Origin: Xiphophorus maculatus
Lineage: Eukaryota > Chordata > Actinopteri > Cyprinodontiformes > Poeciliidae
Assembly (NCBI RefSeq): GCF_002775205.1
Contig: NC_036444.1
Coordinates: 4,568,501 to 4,632,500, forward strand
DNA length: 64,000 bases
Direction: 5' to 3'
Shown here in pieces: positions 12,713 to 25,600 of the stretch (the first letter of the stretch is position 1; every line of letters begins with the position of its first letter). The notes below the pieces were generated by a model. The model saw only the letters and a program-made list of their open reading frames with translations. It made no database searches and had not been told where the DNA came from. The translations under genes and the position numbers were made by a program.

Positions 12713-13415
12713 ATGGATGGATGGATGATTGATGAATGATGGATGGATGGATGGATGAATGAATGAATGAATGAATGAATGAATGAAGGATGGATGGATG
12801 GATGGATGATGGTTGGTTGGATGGATGGTTGGATGGATGGATGGATGGATGGATGGATGGATAGATGTATGGTTGGTTGGATGGATGGATGGATGGATGA
12901 ATGGATGGATGAATGAATGATGGATGGATGGATGGATGATGGTTGGTTGGATGGATGGTTGGATGGATGGATGGATGGATGGATGGATGGATGGATGGAT
13001 GGATGGATGGATGGATGGATGGATGGATGGATGGATGGATGGATAGATGGATGTATGGTTGGTTGGATGGATGGATGGATGAATGGATGGATGATGGATG
13101 GTTGGTTGGCTGGATGGATGGATGGATGGATGGATGGATGGATGATGGATGGTTGGTTGATTGGATGGATGGATGGATTGAAGAATGATTGGATGGATGG
13201 ATGGATGGATGGATGGATGGATGGATGGATGGATGGATGATGGATGGTTGGTTGATTGGATGGATGGATGGATTGAAGAATGATTGGATGGATGGATGGA
13301 TGGATGGATGGATGGATGGTTGGTTGGCTGGATGGATGGATGGATGGATGGATGGATGGATGGATTAAAGAATGATTGGATGGATGGATGGTTGGTTGGT
13401 TGGATGAATTTATGC
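12713..13415. repeat. TGGA tetranucleotide array, about 0.7 kb
   Basis: Almost continuous TGGA units with GGTTGGTTGGA and GAATGAATGA interruptions. Higher-order blocks such as GATGATGGATGGTTGGTTG recur, showing nested duplication. Long frames here encode only IHPS or DGWM repeats and are not genes. Confidence 0.95.
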
Positions 13416-13719
13416 ATAGTTGGATGGATTGAAGGTTGGTTGGTTAATTGGTTAATTGGTTGATGGTTGGATTTCTCCAGAACCAGTCAGATGCTCTGTC
13501 ACAAAAATGTTGCCGAGCTAACCTCTAACCTTTGACCTCTGGTTCCTGTTTCTGCTTGCTGTTGGTTCTGGAGTCCCAGGTCTGTGAAACGACCTAGTCC
13601 GTCTTTGCTTCCCCTCTCCTCTGACAACCCAGAGATCTAAACTGGACCTGACAACCACATCCCCCCAGTTCCCTTGGTTCCTCCCGGCTCCCCTGGTTCT
13701 GGGCTTGGCTTGTGTTCGG

Positions 13720-14185
13720 ACCCATTTTAACCACAGGCATTTACAAGCTTCCCTCTAACCAACCTGCCAGGTGCTTTAAGCCTCCTGCTGCAGGCCGCAG
13801 AACGTCATGAGCCTCCAATAAGATTAGCGCAGAATGGGCCATGAATGGTATAATGGAGGAGCACATAAAGGGAGAGACTGTTAGCACAGCGATGTGCCGC
13901 TCTGAGCTCCCATGACCAATCTCCAGCTAATGAGCATTCAGCGAGCGTGCTCTGTGTCACCGGAGTCCTGAGGCTGCGATGGGGACACCGAGACGAGCCA
14001 TTTCTCATATTTGTCAGCGACACGGGCTAATCGCTTCGGTCAAGTTTTACTTTTATTGTATGGATTCAAAACGCCGAGGACGTTCTCACACTCTGGCTCT
14101 GCTTGATGAAAATTCATGGGGCGCCACGCTGCCGACACAGCATTTCATCCTGAGCAGTTCATTCTGGAGGCCAGAGTGAAAACAC
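13720..14185. promoter_or_regulatory. Candidate conserved non-coding element between two TGGA arrays
   Basis: A repeat-free island with AATAAGATTAGCGC, CTCCAGCTAATGAGC and GGGCTAATCGCTTC (homeodomain-type TAAT cores) lies 300 bp after one TGGA array and ends 185 bp before the next. No gene-like frame was found. Confidence 0.35.
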
Positions 14186-14367
14186 GCTAACTTTCCATTT
14201 ACACTCAATAGAATCATTCAAAATAAATTAGCACTTAAATATATTAAAACTCCAACTTTGTAAATGGATAAACTGACATTTATAAATTAATTCCTTCAAG
14301 GTGAATATTTACTGAGATGACTTTGATGGAAAGATTAGAGAATCAAGTTCATCAAGTCAACAGAAAA

Positions 14368-15004
14368 ATGGATGGTTGGAGGGTTGGTTGGTTGGTTGGT
14401 TGGTTGGATGGATGGATGGATGGATGGGTGGTTGGATGGATGGGTGGTTGGATGGATGGATGGATGGATGGATGGATGAGTGGGTGGTTGGATGGATGGA
14501 TGGATGGATGAGTGGGTGGGTGGATGGATGGATGGTTTGTTGGTTGGATGGATGGACAGATGGTTTGTTGGTTGATGAATGGATGATGGATGGATGGATG
14601 GATGGTTTGTTGGTTGATGGATGGATGGATGGATGGATGGATGGATGGATGGATGGATGGGTGGTTGGATGGATGGATGGATGGATGGATGAGTGGGTGG
14701 TTGGATGGATGGATGGATGGATGGATGAGTGGGTGGTTGGATGGATGGATGGATGGATGGATGGATGGATGAGTGGGTGGATGGATGGATGGATGGATGG
14801 ATGGATGGGTGGTTGGATGGATGGATGGATGGATGGATGAGTGGGTGGTTGGATGGATGGATGGATGGATGGATGGATGGATGGTTTGTTGGTTGGATGG
14901 ATGGACAGATGGTTTGTTGGTTGATGAATGGATGGATGGATGGATGGATTGTTGGTTGGATGGATGGATGGATGGATGGATGGATGGATGGATGGATGGA
15001 TGGA
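14368..15004. repeat. TGGA tetranucleotide array, about 0.64 kb
   Basis: TGGA units with recurring GATGAGTGGGTGGTTGGATG and GGTTTGTTGGTTGATG interruptions that form a higher-order pattern. It has no coding meaning. Confidence 0.95.
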
Positions 15005-15184
15005 GGATCGGAGCATATTGGTGAAACAAATCCTGATTTTCCAAAAATGGACTTAAAAAAACAAAAATTAGATCAAATCGATTCATCGCTTCAGTCGTTT
15101 GCATTAAGACCCATAAAGCCCATCGACCTTCAGAAGGCGAGTGGACATGGCAGAGAACGACCTCAACGGGATAGCTAAGCAAGT

Positions 15185-15218
15185 ACACACACCCACACAC
15201 ACACACACACACACACAT
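15185..15218. repeat. CA dinucleotide microsatellite
   Basis: An AC run with one C interruption near its start. Confidence 0.95.
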
Positions 15219-17150
15219 ACACATTCAGCGTAAGCTGCTTTCCGTCTGCCTGCACAGAATGAGCCGATGTTTAATAGAAAGTTAATATGACTTTAATGCT
15301 GGTCGCTGCCCTGCTGCACTGAAAGGCCGCGCTAATCCGCTCTGTTCCACCGACTTTCAGACCCTCAGAGACCCTCACTATTACTCACCATTACAAAGAT
15401 GAAAATAAGTTCAGTTATTTAAATAAAATATCACCAAATGTACCGTAATTCAGGACAGGTCATGGAAAATCATGCATCTCACAATGTCAGCATCTCCTTT
15501 TAAAAAGAAGCTCTGAAATTTAATATATTTTCTGCGATTCCAGTCCTGCAGCTTTTTACTTTTTTCTTCTCCAACACACCTGAGTCACACGAGTAGTTAA
15601 TGACAAAATCTTTGCAGAAATGGCTGGCCATTAGATTTTTACTACAAAAACTGCAATAACTGAAGGAAACACATGCAGAAGTTGAAATATGAAGATTTTT
15701 TTTTTTTAGTTTGTGTTTAGTTTTATTTATTTCCAGGAGCAGATAAAGTGGTGACCTCTCTAAATTCACCTGTTAAACTGAAAAAACCAAATTTCTTCTT
15801 TTAATGACTACTCGCTAGCTGCAGGTGCAGAGTCAACCCAAAAGTGTATTTTTGGAGTAAGCAAAGGCAGGCGGCCATGTTTTTACTGAAGCAACTCTTA
15901 TGTAAGAACATTCAGTCTACGCTGAAATCAAACTAAAATAAACAAAAGTAAACTAACTTAAACTAAACCAAAACACAAAAATAACATTTCTTGCAATCAT
16001 TGAGGTCGAAGATAATAATACGATTACAATTTTTTTTTAATGAATTTTAACTATTAAAGTTTTAATAGAAAAAGTTAGAAAAAAATTCAAATATCACCAC
16101 CATTACTTTGCACCATAATGGCAGTGAAATTAAATAAAATGTGTTTTAATGGAAATGTATGGAGCACTTTTTGCCTCACAAATCAGTGTTGTTGCTAACC
16201 TTTGACTATAATGTTTTAAAAACCTAAAAAAAACATAACATTTTTAGTTCTGAGAAAGATTAAATGTTTTATTCAAGCAGAAAAATAATTCATAAATGCT
16301 TTTTTAAAAGCAGATTTTTATGTACATTTTCCCCACGATGATGCAAAATGCAGAGATGAAAAAGTTTCGACTGAATGCTGAAAAAACTGAAAACAAAGAG
16401 TTCCTGGTAAACTTCAGACAAAAATACTTTCTAAAAGCCATTTTCTTGTGTTTCTTGTGAATTTTTATGCTATAAATGCACACAGACCATTCAAGTGGAC
16501 AATAGTGCATCATACAATACACTGCCAACTACAGGCCATTCACTGTAAGTGCAAGAAATTTCTTTTGCTAAATCCAATATGGCCGACAGATGGAAAACCA
16601 ACTCAGGAATATCCAGTCCCTCCTTCTTCTGTAGAGGACTCTTACAGGTAACCCCTACAGACTAAAACTACTGATACATTTTACAAATAACAACTTTGTA
16701 TTTGGAGAAAATTACAACTAATCACCTACAAAAAATAATCCTTTTTTAATGTCTTAAGAAAAGCAAACCCACTGGATAAAAAATCCTTTTTTAATGTCTT
16801 AAGAAAAGCAAACCCACTGGATAAAAAATTCTGCCATAAAAGATCATAATTCATGCATGAAGGCGTTAATTTCTGTGAGCCAAGAAGTTTTCATTGACAG
16901 AGTGAACATGAAATGGTTAAAGACGATAAAAAGTAAAACATTAATGCAGTAGTGCTCATAAGAAATGGAAACACTTTGCAAATAACAGCAGCAATGTAAA
17001 CATTTATTGCAATTTTTTTATGCAAAATTCAAGGGTAAAAGACACTGGATGCTAAAAAAACGGTAAACAAAGATTCAGCTAATCCCCAAATATAACAAAG
17101 AAAATAATCAGGAATAAATTTCTCCCTTCATGTCGGAGGATTTTTCTGCT
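15219..17150. other. Intergenic, no gene seen
   Basis: Unique AT-rich sequence plus the 45-bp duplication. A short GC-richer block near 15220-15370 is the only island. Nothing coding is supported. Confidence 0.55.
16737..16826. repeat. Perfect 45-bp tandem duplication
   Basis: A 45-bp unit starting AATCCTTTTTTAATGTC and ending CCACTGGATAAAA occurs twice head to tail without mismatch, which implies a recent duplication. Confidence 0.9.
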
Positions 17151-17330
17151 CCTTTGTGACATAAATGCGTCTGTTTGTTCAGATTCAGAGAGTTAACGGG
17201 AGAATTAACTAGTTATGGCCGCAGACAGCTTGTTTGCATGTGTAATGGGCGCAGCCTCTAATAATGGAGGCGGGTCGGTGTTGTAAGACTTTGCCGGGCT
17301 AATGGCCTTAAAATGAGTCTTAACTGGTGT
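17150..17330. promoter_or_regulatory. Candidate proximal non-coding element, 1.2 kb upstream of dbx1
   Basis: GAATTAACTAGTTATGGCCG, CTTGTTTGCATGTGTAATGG and CTCTAATAATGGAGG form a dense group of homeodomain/POU-like cores in a repeat-free stretch. Confidence 0.3.
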
Positions 17331-17867
17331 TAAAATCACCAACAGCTGCTATTCTGGTTAAGAATCGGAGCAGCAGGTCGGAGAGTCTGTCGGACCAGGA
17401 GGACAAATTAGTTCTGCTGATGCTCATCAACCATCTGCTCCACTTCAGCACAATGGAGGGATTTTCTGAACGAATAAAATGCTCTGAATGCAACACTTTC
17501 TCTTTTTTTTTGTTTTTTTGGTTAAGGTGTCAAATGTCTGAGCGGAGCAGATTTAATGATCTCTTCCTTTTTGTGGAGCAGCAGATCGTTTTGTCGTTAT
17601 GCCTTTAAACGAGGCGTTCATGGGATTAAAATGCTGCGCAGATTCACACAGATTGGTTTGATAAAAGCAGCCATTTCTTTTACAGAATCATCAAAGAAAG
17701 TTTCTAGATTTTCTTTGGTTTCGTCCCAAAACTTTTGGGTTTGTTTGAAGATTTCAGCCAGTGGTGAATATTTATGTTTCACTAATAAAAGCTAAAAGGA
17801 AACAAAACAAAGCTGGAAAATGAAGTATTCATTTCTAAAGCACAGAAGAAATTTTTTTTATTTGAGT

Positions 17868-18001
17868 TGGATGGATGGATGGATGGATGGATGGATGGTT
17901 GGATGGATGGATGGATGGATGGTTGGATGGATGGATGGATGGATGGATGGATGGATGGATGGATGGATGGTTGGATGGATGGATGGATGGATGGATGGAT
18001 G
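17868..18001. repeat. TGGA array next to a perfect palindrome
   Basis: About 130 bp of TGGA with three GGTT interruptions, ending directly at the palindrome that starts at 18003. Confidence 0.95.
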
Positions 18002-18002
18002 A

Positions 18003-18048
18003 CATGAATTATGTCTCTGTGGAACCGTCCACAGAGACATAATTCATG
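18003..18048. repeat. Perfect 21-bp inverted repeat (hairpin) upstream of dbx1
   Basis: The arms are 18003-18023 and 18028-18048 (CATGAATTATGTCTCTGTGG plus A, and its exact inverse) with a 4-nt ACCG loop. It directly follows the TGGA array. Confidence 0.95.
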
Positions 18049-18480
18049 CAGGTGAATCTGGACACAATTTGTTAATCCAGAAATTTTGAGATTAATCTCA
18101 GAAATCTTTTAGAAAAAAATACAAAATTTTGAGTATCAAAAGTAAAATAATTTTGACTTTTGGCTTTAACTTCTGGAGTTTCAAAAGTTCAACTGTTTTT
18201 GTTTTTTTTTGCGCCTTTTCAAACTTCGACCTTTCTTTGTTTTTTCTTGAAAATTTCTGAGATTAATATCAAAATTACCGAGTTACTTGCCATAAAATCT
18301 ACTCCTGTTTTCTTAATCTGCATTTTCCTTAAACCCTGTAAGAAACCAACTGGTGAACCAGTTCCCTTATCCAGTCCTGTCACGCACCTCAGCGCTCTGA
18401 ACTGGTTTAAAACTTTCAGCTCTTAATGGGAGGTGAGGGTGGACCTTCTGACGCGTACTGGTGTGTGGGAGTAACTCCAG

Positions 18481-18487
18481 TATAAAA
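18481..18487 (+). promoter_or_regulatory. TATA box of dbx1
   Basis: A canonical TATAAAA lies 67 bp upstream of the dbx1 start codon, which would place the transcription start near 18510 and leave a 5'UTR of about 40-45 nt. It is the only TATAAAA close to the start. The assignment is by position and has not been tested. Confidence 0.6.
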
Positions 18488-18540
18488 CCAGTTACAGCAG
18501 CTTCAGAGACCAGAGGAGGAGTTTTTTAAACATTTGCCCC

Positions 18541-18885
18541 CGTTTGGAGCACCATGATGTTCCCGTGCAGCGCGCTGCCGCCGCCTCTCTACCCGGGCTT
18601 CCTGCGCCCTCCCGCGGCTCTCTCCTCGCCCCTCGGCCGCTCGCTGCCCTCCGGCTTCCTGGTGGAGGATCTGCTGCGGCTGAGCCAGCCTGTCGGCTAC
18701 ATCCACCGGGCCTTCTCTTCCGGGAGCCCCGGGGAGCTTATCCAACTCGGCCCCGGGCTGGGAGCTTCTGCTCGCCCGGAACCACCGAACCGAACCGGGT
18801 CGCCGCACACGGGCTGCTCGGACTCGGGATACCTGAAGTTCGGCGTCAGTACCATCCTGGCCCCGTCCACACGGAGTGGTGAGTT
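18541..18885. promoter_or_regulatory. GC-rich, CpG-rich island over dbx1 exon 1
   Basis: This block is visibly much richer in G+C and CpG than the AT-rich flanks and coincides with dbx1 exon 1. CpG islands at the 5' end of homeobox genes are usual. I estimated this by eye and did not compute it. Confidence 0.6.
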
Positions 18886-21800
18886 CCTGTTGCTTTAGCA
18901 ACTAATAATTAACATAAACTATAATAATATTAGTCTACTATAATATGACATATTATATTATAGCATAATATAATAACATTTAGTTATTAGTAACTTAATT
19001 ATTTTACTTGTTTGAAAAAAAAAAACAAACCGACATAATTTCGTTACTGTTAGTTTTAAAAATTTTAAGTAGACGTAACTGCTTTTAAATTAGAAATAAA
19101 TGGTTTTAATTTTTTGAATAAAATGAATGAAAATTTCTAAAAAAAATTATATATATTACAATATTTAAACTAGGTATTAATTAAATATTAATTTAAATTA
19201 ATTACAAAAGCAAATTTATTTCCTTTTGGAATCAAGGAAGTTTGTTTATTTACTTATCTTTATTTATAGACTGTCTCGTTAAGATTTAAGACCTGTTGTG
19301 ATGAAACAAACACAAATATTAATTTAATAAAAGCTATTAAGAGATTTCAAATGTTTTGATATAAAAAGCAGTAACATTTCAAATGAACTCAGTGGCTTGC
19401 AAACAAAATATGGTTTTTAAATCATTTCAGGAGCAATGATATAACTACTGCTTATTAATTAAATAATATCCCATTTTTGCAACAAATTAAGAGGAAAATC
19501 TTCTTTTAAATGTCTTTAAAAGATGCAATAATAAGACGTATTTATTGTTTTTTTCAATGTTTGGCATAGATTTTATATTTAAGATGCTTATTTAATGAGT
19601 TTATATACATTTATATCAAAATCTGTTTTTAAAAATGCCAAATTGAATCAAACAGTGAGTAGAAAGGGGATCCAGATGCTGATTGGATGATTTTAATCCT
19701 TTTCATGTGACTGAGTGGGACTCCTCTTCCTCCTCTTCCTCAGTTCAGAGTCTTCAGACGAAGTCGCTGCCGTTCTTTGACGGAAACCTTCATCCTCTCA
19801 TCAGAGCCTCGTACTTCTCAGGTAGGCCGCCGACGTCTGGTCGGCTGAAATCAACGTTGAGTTTATTCAAGGCTTAGATCTGAGGATCGTATTTAATCCA
19901 CTCTAATCTGTTCACACATTTCTACACTGAATCTGAGTTTAATTATTTCTTATGAGTTTCTTCCTCAAAAACCTCAAGATTCTGGTAAACAGACAAATAA
20001 AATTATTATTATTTGACTTATCCATCACAGTTTATGCAGAGTTGGGTAGTAACTAGTTACATTTACTCAATTACATTTACCTGAGTACCTTTTTTTCCCC
20101 CTAATGTACTTTAAGGAGTATTTTTTACTATGTTTTGCGCTTTACTTGAGTAATTTTGTTAAGTATTTTTACTCCTACTTGAGTATTTTTGTTAACTCTT
20201 ACTTGAGTATTTCTGGATTTTTTACTCACTAAAAGAAAAATAAACATGTTTTAACCAAAGATCCACCAGACACAGACACACACCTGCAGTCTTTGTTTAA
20301 GTTTCATAAGTTTTATGTGGAAAGAAACTGATTTGGAAACATTTTTCTTTTATCTGAGTTTCTTATTTTTTGTTACTCGTATGAATTGATGTCATTTTGG
20401 TCCTTAAGATACCAAAATACAATTATTTTTTTCTTTTACTTGAGTAATTTCTTTTTATTTGTTTTACTTTTACTGGCATAAATGTATGTTGAAGTAGTGA
20501 TACTCTTACTTTAGTATAATTTTGGATATTCTGCTCACCTCTGACATTTTGTTTGACGACACAAAATATTGAAGGTTTCTTGTTTTAATTGCGAGAAAAT
20601 TTCAATTATTGGATTAAACTTGGAAAGAAAGGAATTATTTCTGCAAAATAATTCACTGAATATTACAGATTAAACCAATAATGTTTTGTTTCACTTATTT
20701 TATTCACCTCTGCAGTAACAAAGATTAGTACAAAACACAGAATAAATGAATGAAAAATAAGTTAGAAACCCTGTTAACTGTTACATTTAAACCCTATTCT
20801 GTTAATGATCTTTCCTCAACTTTAAACATTTCTAGGAAATATTTTAATGCATGTTGTTTATTTCAGGTAATTTCTCCCTGAAAACACAAAGCAAAATAAA
20901 TCAAGAGTAACTCCACATTCATAAGGTCGAAATGAGAATTTCTGGTACATTTGTAAAGTAAAACTTTAAAAAATATTTTTCAAGTTGAACCACTTTGGTT
21001 ACTGTTACGATGCCCGAGTTATTTTTGATCAATCTTATGCTACCTGAACATTTTTGTAACCCATGTGTGCCTGAAGGCCTCATCCTGTAAAAAGACACAT
21101 TTATGACGTGAAACTGCATCACCAATTTAAATTATGTTAAAATCAAATTAATAAGCTACAGTAAAATAAAAGGTGCAGCCAGAGTTTTATCAGATCCGCA
21201 GTTTTCCTGAAGTTTATTTAAAGTTTTTGGAGCATCTGGGAGCTCAAATGATGATTTAATTTTCAGCTGGAAAGTAAATTTGTTATAGTATATTAAGAAA
21301 ATTTAAAAAATTGTAATCTTTGCACAGATTTTAAAGTGAAACCTCAGACAGACTAAAAAGGTTTGTGATAGAACTAATTTCTCAGTGAATCCTGCTCTCC
21401 ATGGAAACACCAATATGTCTTCAGTTAATGTTTCTTTTTTAAGCAAATGTATGTTTATTTCCGTCAACTGCTGTGGAAATATTTATACATTTATGTAACA
21501 TCCTGAATGAAATGGTGGTTTTGCCACCAGGAGTCAAAAAGTTTTCGAGTCGCAGATTTACCTGCAGAAAACTTTAATTTTAAATAAGTTTCTTTTTTAG
21601 CTTCACCTTTTAATTATAAGAACATTCAAGGTGAATTAAAACTTTAGAACTGGAAGATGGAAAATAAAAAAGTTTACATTCATTCATTCATTCATTAGAT
21701 GTTCTCAGCCCCTCATATCATCAGTTTCTTTCCCCAGTTCAGAATACACAAGATTTTCACCAACTGATGGTTGGATGGATGAAAGAACGGATGGATGGTT

Positions 21801-22667
21801 GATGGATGGATGGATGGTTGATGGATGGATGGATGGATGGATGAAAGAACAGATGGATGGATGGATGGATGGATGGATGAAAGAATGGATGGATGGTTGA
21901 TGGATGGATGGATGGATGGATGGATGAAAGAACAGATGGATGGATGGATGGATGAAAGAACAGATGGATGGATGGATGGATGGATGAAAGAACAGATGAA
22001 TGGATGAAAGAACTGATGGATGGTTGGATGGATGAAGGACAAAAAATGGATGGATGGATGGATGGATGAACAAACAGATGGATGAATCATTCACTCCTTT
22101 TCAAACCAGTTCAGCACCAGTTTAAAGTTACTGGCAGATCTTCTGTCCCGGTTTTCCCAGTTCTCCCAGTTCTCCCAGTCTGTTTGTGTTTCAATCTTTC
22201 ATCCAATAACTAAAGTTTTCTGACTGTTTTGGTTTCATCTTGAACTGTCGCCGAAGCTCTGATTGGTTGTTCAGGGATGGCGGCCATTTTCTGTCTAAGG
22301 CATTAAAACATAAAGTGTCAATATGAGGAAATAAACACTTATTTCATCAAACACAGTCAGCGAGTCTAAATATGATTATCATCCCATTGAGAAACATTAA
22401 TCTGCCTGTTGGGAATCCATGGATCTGAATCGGCTTGTTTGGTCTGAACGCCTCTTTAGCCACAACACTGACTGCTGACATTAGCACCAGTTCTCCTAAT
22501 CTACAAATTAGTCCAGTTTGTTCCGCTCTGAACATATCAGTGGCGTTTGTCATGCCTCTAAATGTGTGGCAGGTATCTTCCCAGCTCAGGATCGCCGCCG
22601 TTTTCCCACCAAACCCCCTCCGCCGGCCCACAAAGCATCCGGCTCCGTGACCAATTGGAGGCAGAGC

Positions 22668-22698
<31 letters not shown>

Positions 22699-25600
22699 TT
22701 ACATACAAGCACAAGAACAGCTCTGGGATTCCAGTGAATTAAGTCTAAAATTCAAGTTCAGCTATTTTTTTTATCTATCAGTTCTGACTCTTTATATTTT
22801 TAGATTATTTACAATTTCTCATCTGAATAATTCCTGCCTAAATATGTACATAATCTTATTTCAGCCCTCCAAGTTAAACGTTTGTACTGCCTTCTCAGTG
22901 TCAGAAGTAAGGAATCGTGTATTTGGTTGTTTCCCTTTAAAGATTGATCCTCTCTGAACTATTGCCGTCCGAAGAAATACCTGTAAAATGTTGTCCATAA
23001 TAATTTTACCTTGATTAAAAATAAAAATTTAATAAATAAATCTGTATCATTCTTTAATTGCAGTTGGGACCCAGAATAAATCACTCCAAGGGCCACAGAT
23101 GGCCCACTGGCCACATTTTGACCACAAGTATCTCAGTTTCTCAGGCTGAATTTTCTTTCAAATATTTTTGATTCAAAATAGTCGACCCACAAATGCATTT
23201 TACCTACGACTGAAGCAACAATTAGGGGGAATAAACAAGTTTTCCACAGCATAAGATTTAATGCCATGAAGAATTAAAAATAATAATAATCAACCAAACA
23301 AACTGCAACATTTTACCCAAGTTTTATTTGGAATATGCAAGTGTATAAAACTTCACTTTTATTCAACTCAGTTTGATTTATGACATACCAAATTAAAGCT
23401 AGTAACTTAAAGTGGAATGGGCCCTAAAATTGCTAGCATAACTTCCATTTTAGCATAGCCCCTATTTTAGCATTAGTTATTTTTTTAGCATAAATTCTGT
23501 TTGAAAATTAATTCTGCTTTAGCATATCCGCTGTTTTAGCATCATTTCTACTTTAGATTAAATTCAGTTTTAGCTTCATTTCTGTTTTTGTATAAATTCC
23601 ATTTTAGCATGTCCAATGTTTTAACATCACTTCTGTTTTAGCATGAATTCTGAATTAGCATAATTTCCATTTTTGTATAAATAACATCTTAGCATAACAT
23701 GAAATTTTTTATAAATGTGCTAGCATAAATTCCATTTTAGCATTTCCTATGTTTTAGCATCACGTCTCTTCTAGCATAAATTCTGTTTTAGCATCACTTC
23801 CTTTTTAGAATAATATGGAATTCATGATAAACATGCTAGCATAACTTCCATTTTGGCATATCTTTTGTTTTAGCATCACCTCTGTTTTAGAATAAATTCA
23901 GTTTTGGCATAAGTTATGTCTTTCGTTTATATAAATTCCATTTTAGCATAATATGGAATTTATGATGAACTTCCTAGCATAACTTCAATTTTAGCATATC
24001 TTCTGTTTTAGCATCACTCCTGTTTTTACATAAATATGCTAGCATAACTTCCATTTTAGCATTTCTTCTGTTTTAGAATAAATTTTGTTTTAGCGTAATA
24101 TGAAATTTATGATAAATTTGCTAGCATAACTTCCATTTTAGCATATATTCTGTTTTAGCGTCACTTCCGTTTTTATATAAACGTGCTAGCATTTTAGCAT
24201 ATATCCTGTTTTAACACCACGTCTGTTTTAACATACAGCGGAACAGGTCTAATTATCTTCCATTTATATCAATTTGAATCGATTCAATCAATTTCTAATC
24301 CATCAATGCAGAGTGTCTGGGAAAAAATTAAAAAGAATCATTTAAAGGAATCAAAAAGTTTCTTCCGGCGTTTTCTCTGATTTATTTGCTGCTGACGTGT
24401 GATGATACGCACATGCGGGTTTGCGAAGCAGCAAAGACTCTCTGACAGCTCTGCCTTTAATGTGCCTGTAATATACCGGCCTGTCGACGGCCTTTTCCAC
24501 TCAATTCATTACAACACAATCAGCTTTCTCTGTGCATTTGCAGCCTATACAAGCTGCACTCCCCCCTCTTCATGCTTCATTAGAGGCTGTGTGAGCCGCT
24601 CTTTGGAGGGCCCGTCTCATTAGCATCGGCTGTGTTTCCAGCGCCGGACAAATTGGGCTCTTCAAGCGTCAGATTTGAGGCAGAACGGGGATATTATGAG
24701 GACCATCGGGGAGCCTGTGTGCTCATTACGGAGACAAGAAGAGGCTCACAACGCCGACAAACGTGGAGGATAATCACGCGACAAAGTTCACAAGACCTCA
24801 CGCTAAATCTGCATCTCTGTTTCTCACGTACGGGCAGAATCGACTAATAATATTTACTCATTTACATTTACTTGAGTAAAAAATATACTATTAAGAGTAT
24901 TTTTACTACGCTGTCATTTTTACTTTTACTTAAGGCAATTTATGATGTATTTCTATTCTTAATTGAGTAAAAATTTCGGACTTTTCTACCCACTAAATGA
25001 GAAACAAACATGTTTTAAATTAAAATTCAACAGAATCAGACACACACCTGCACTTTTTGTTAAAGTTTCCTAAGTTTTTATTGAGAGAAACTGATTTGGA
25101 AACTTTTTTTTTTTTTTGCCTGATTTTGATATTTTTTGTTATGAATTATTGTCATGTTGGTCCTAAAAAATACCAAAATTTCTACTTAACTTTACATTTT
25201 AGTTGATCTGATGATGTAATTTTTATAGATTAAATGATTGATAATTTGATCGGTTATCAATACTTGAGTATACTTTTTTAACAAATACTTTTTCACTCTT
25301 CTTGGGTCGCTACTTTTTACTTTTACTTGAATAAAAATATGTTGAAGTAGTGCTACTGTTACTCGAGTACAATTTCTGGGCACCAAAATTAAAATAATTT
25401 ATATATATTTTCACATATTTTAAATATATCCTACCATATATTGCTTTCGTCTCTCTCTCGCTCTCCACAATTGTACAATATATATTATAATGCATTTTTC
25501 AACATACATGCGACACTATATCTTTTTCTATATTACAAATATGATTTTCCATATAAATCTGAATACATGATGGTGGATATTCATAAATATAAAATTACAT

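Noticed and set aside
12659..15224. Long frames encoding IHPS- or DGWM-rich proteins (up to 290 codons)
   Set aside because: They are translations of TGGA microsatellites, open in several frames on both strands, with no start context or homology.
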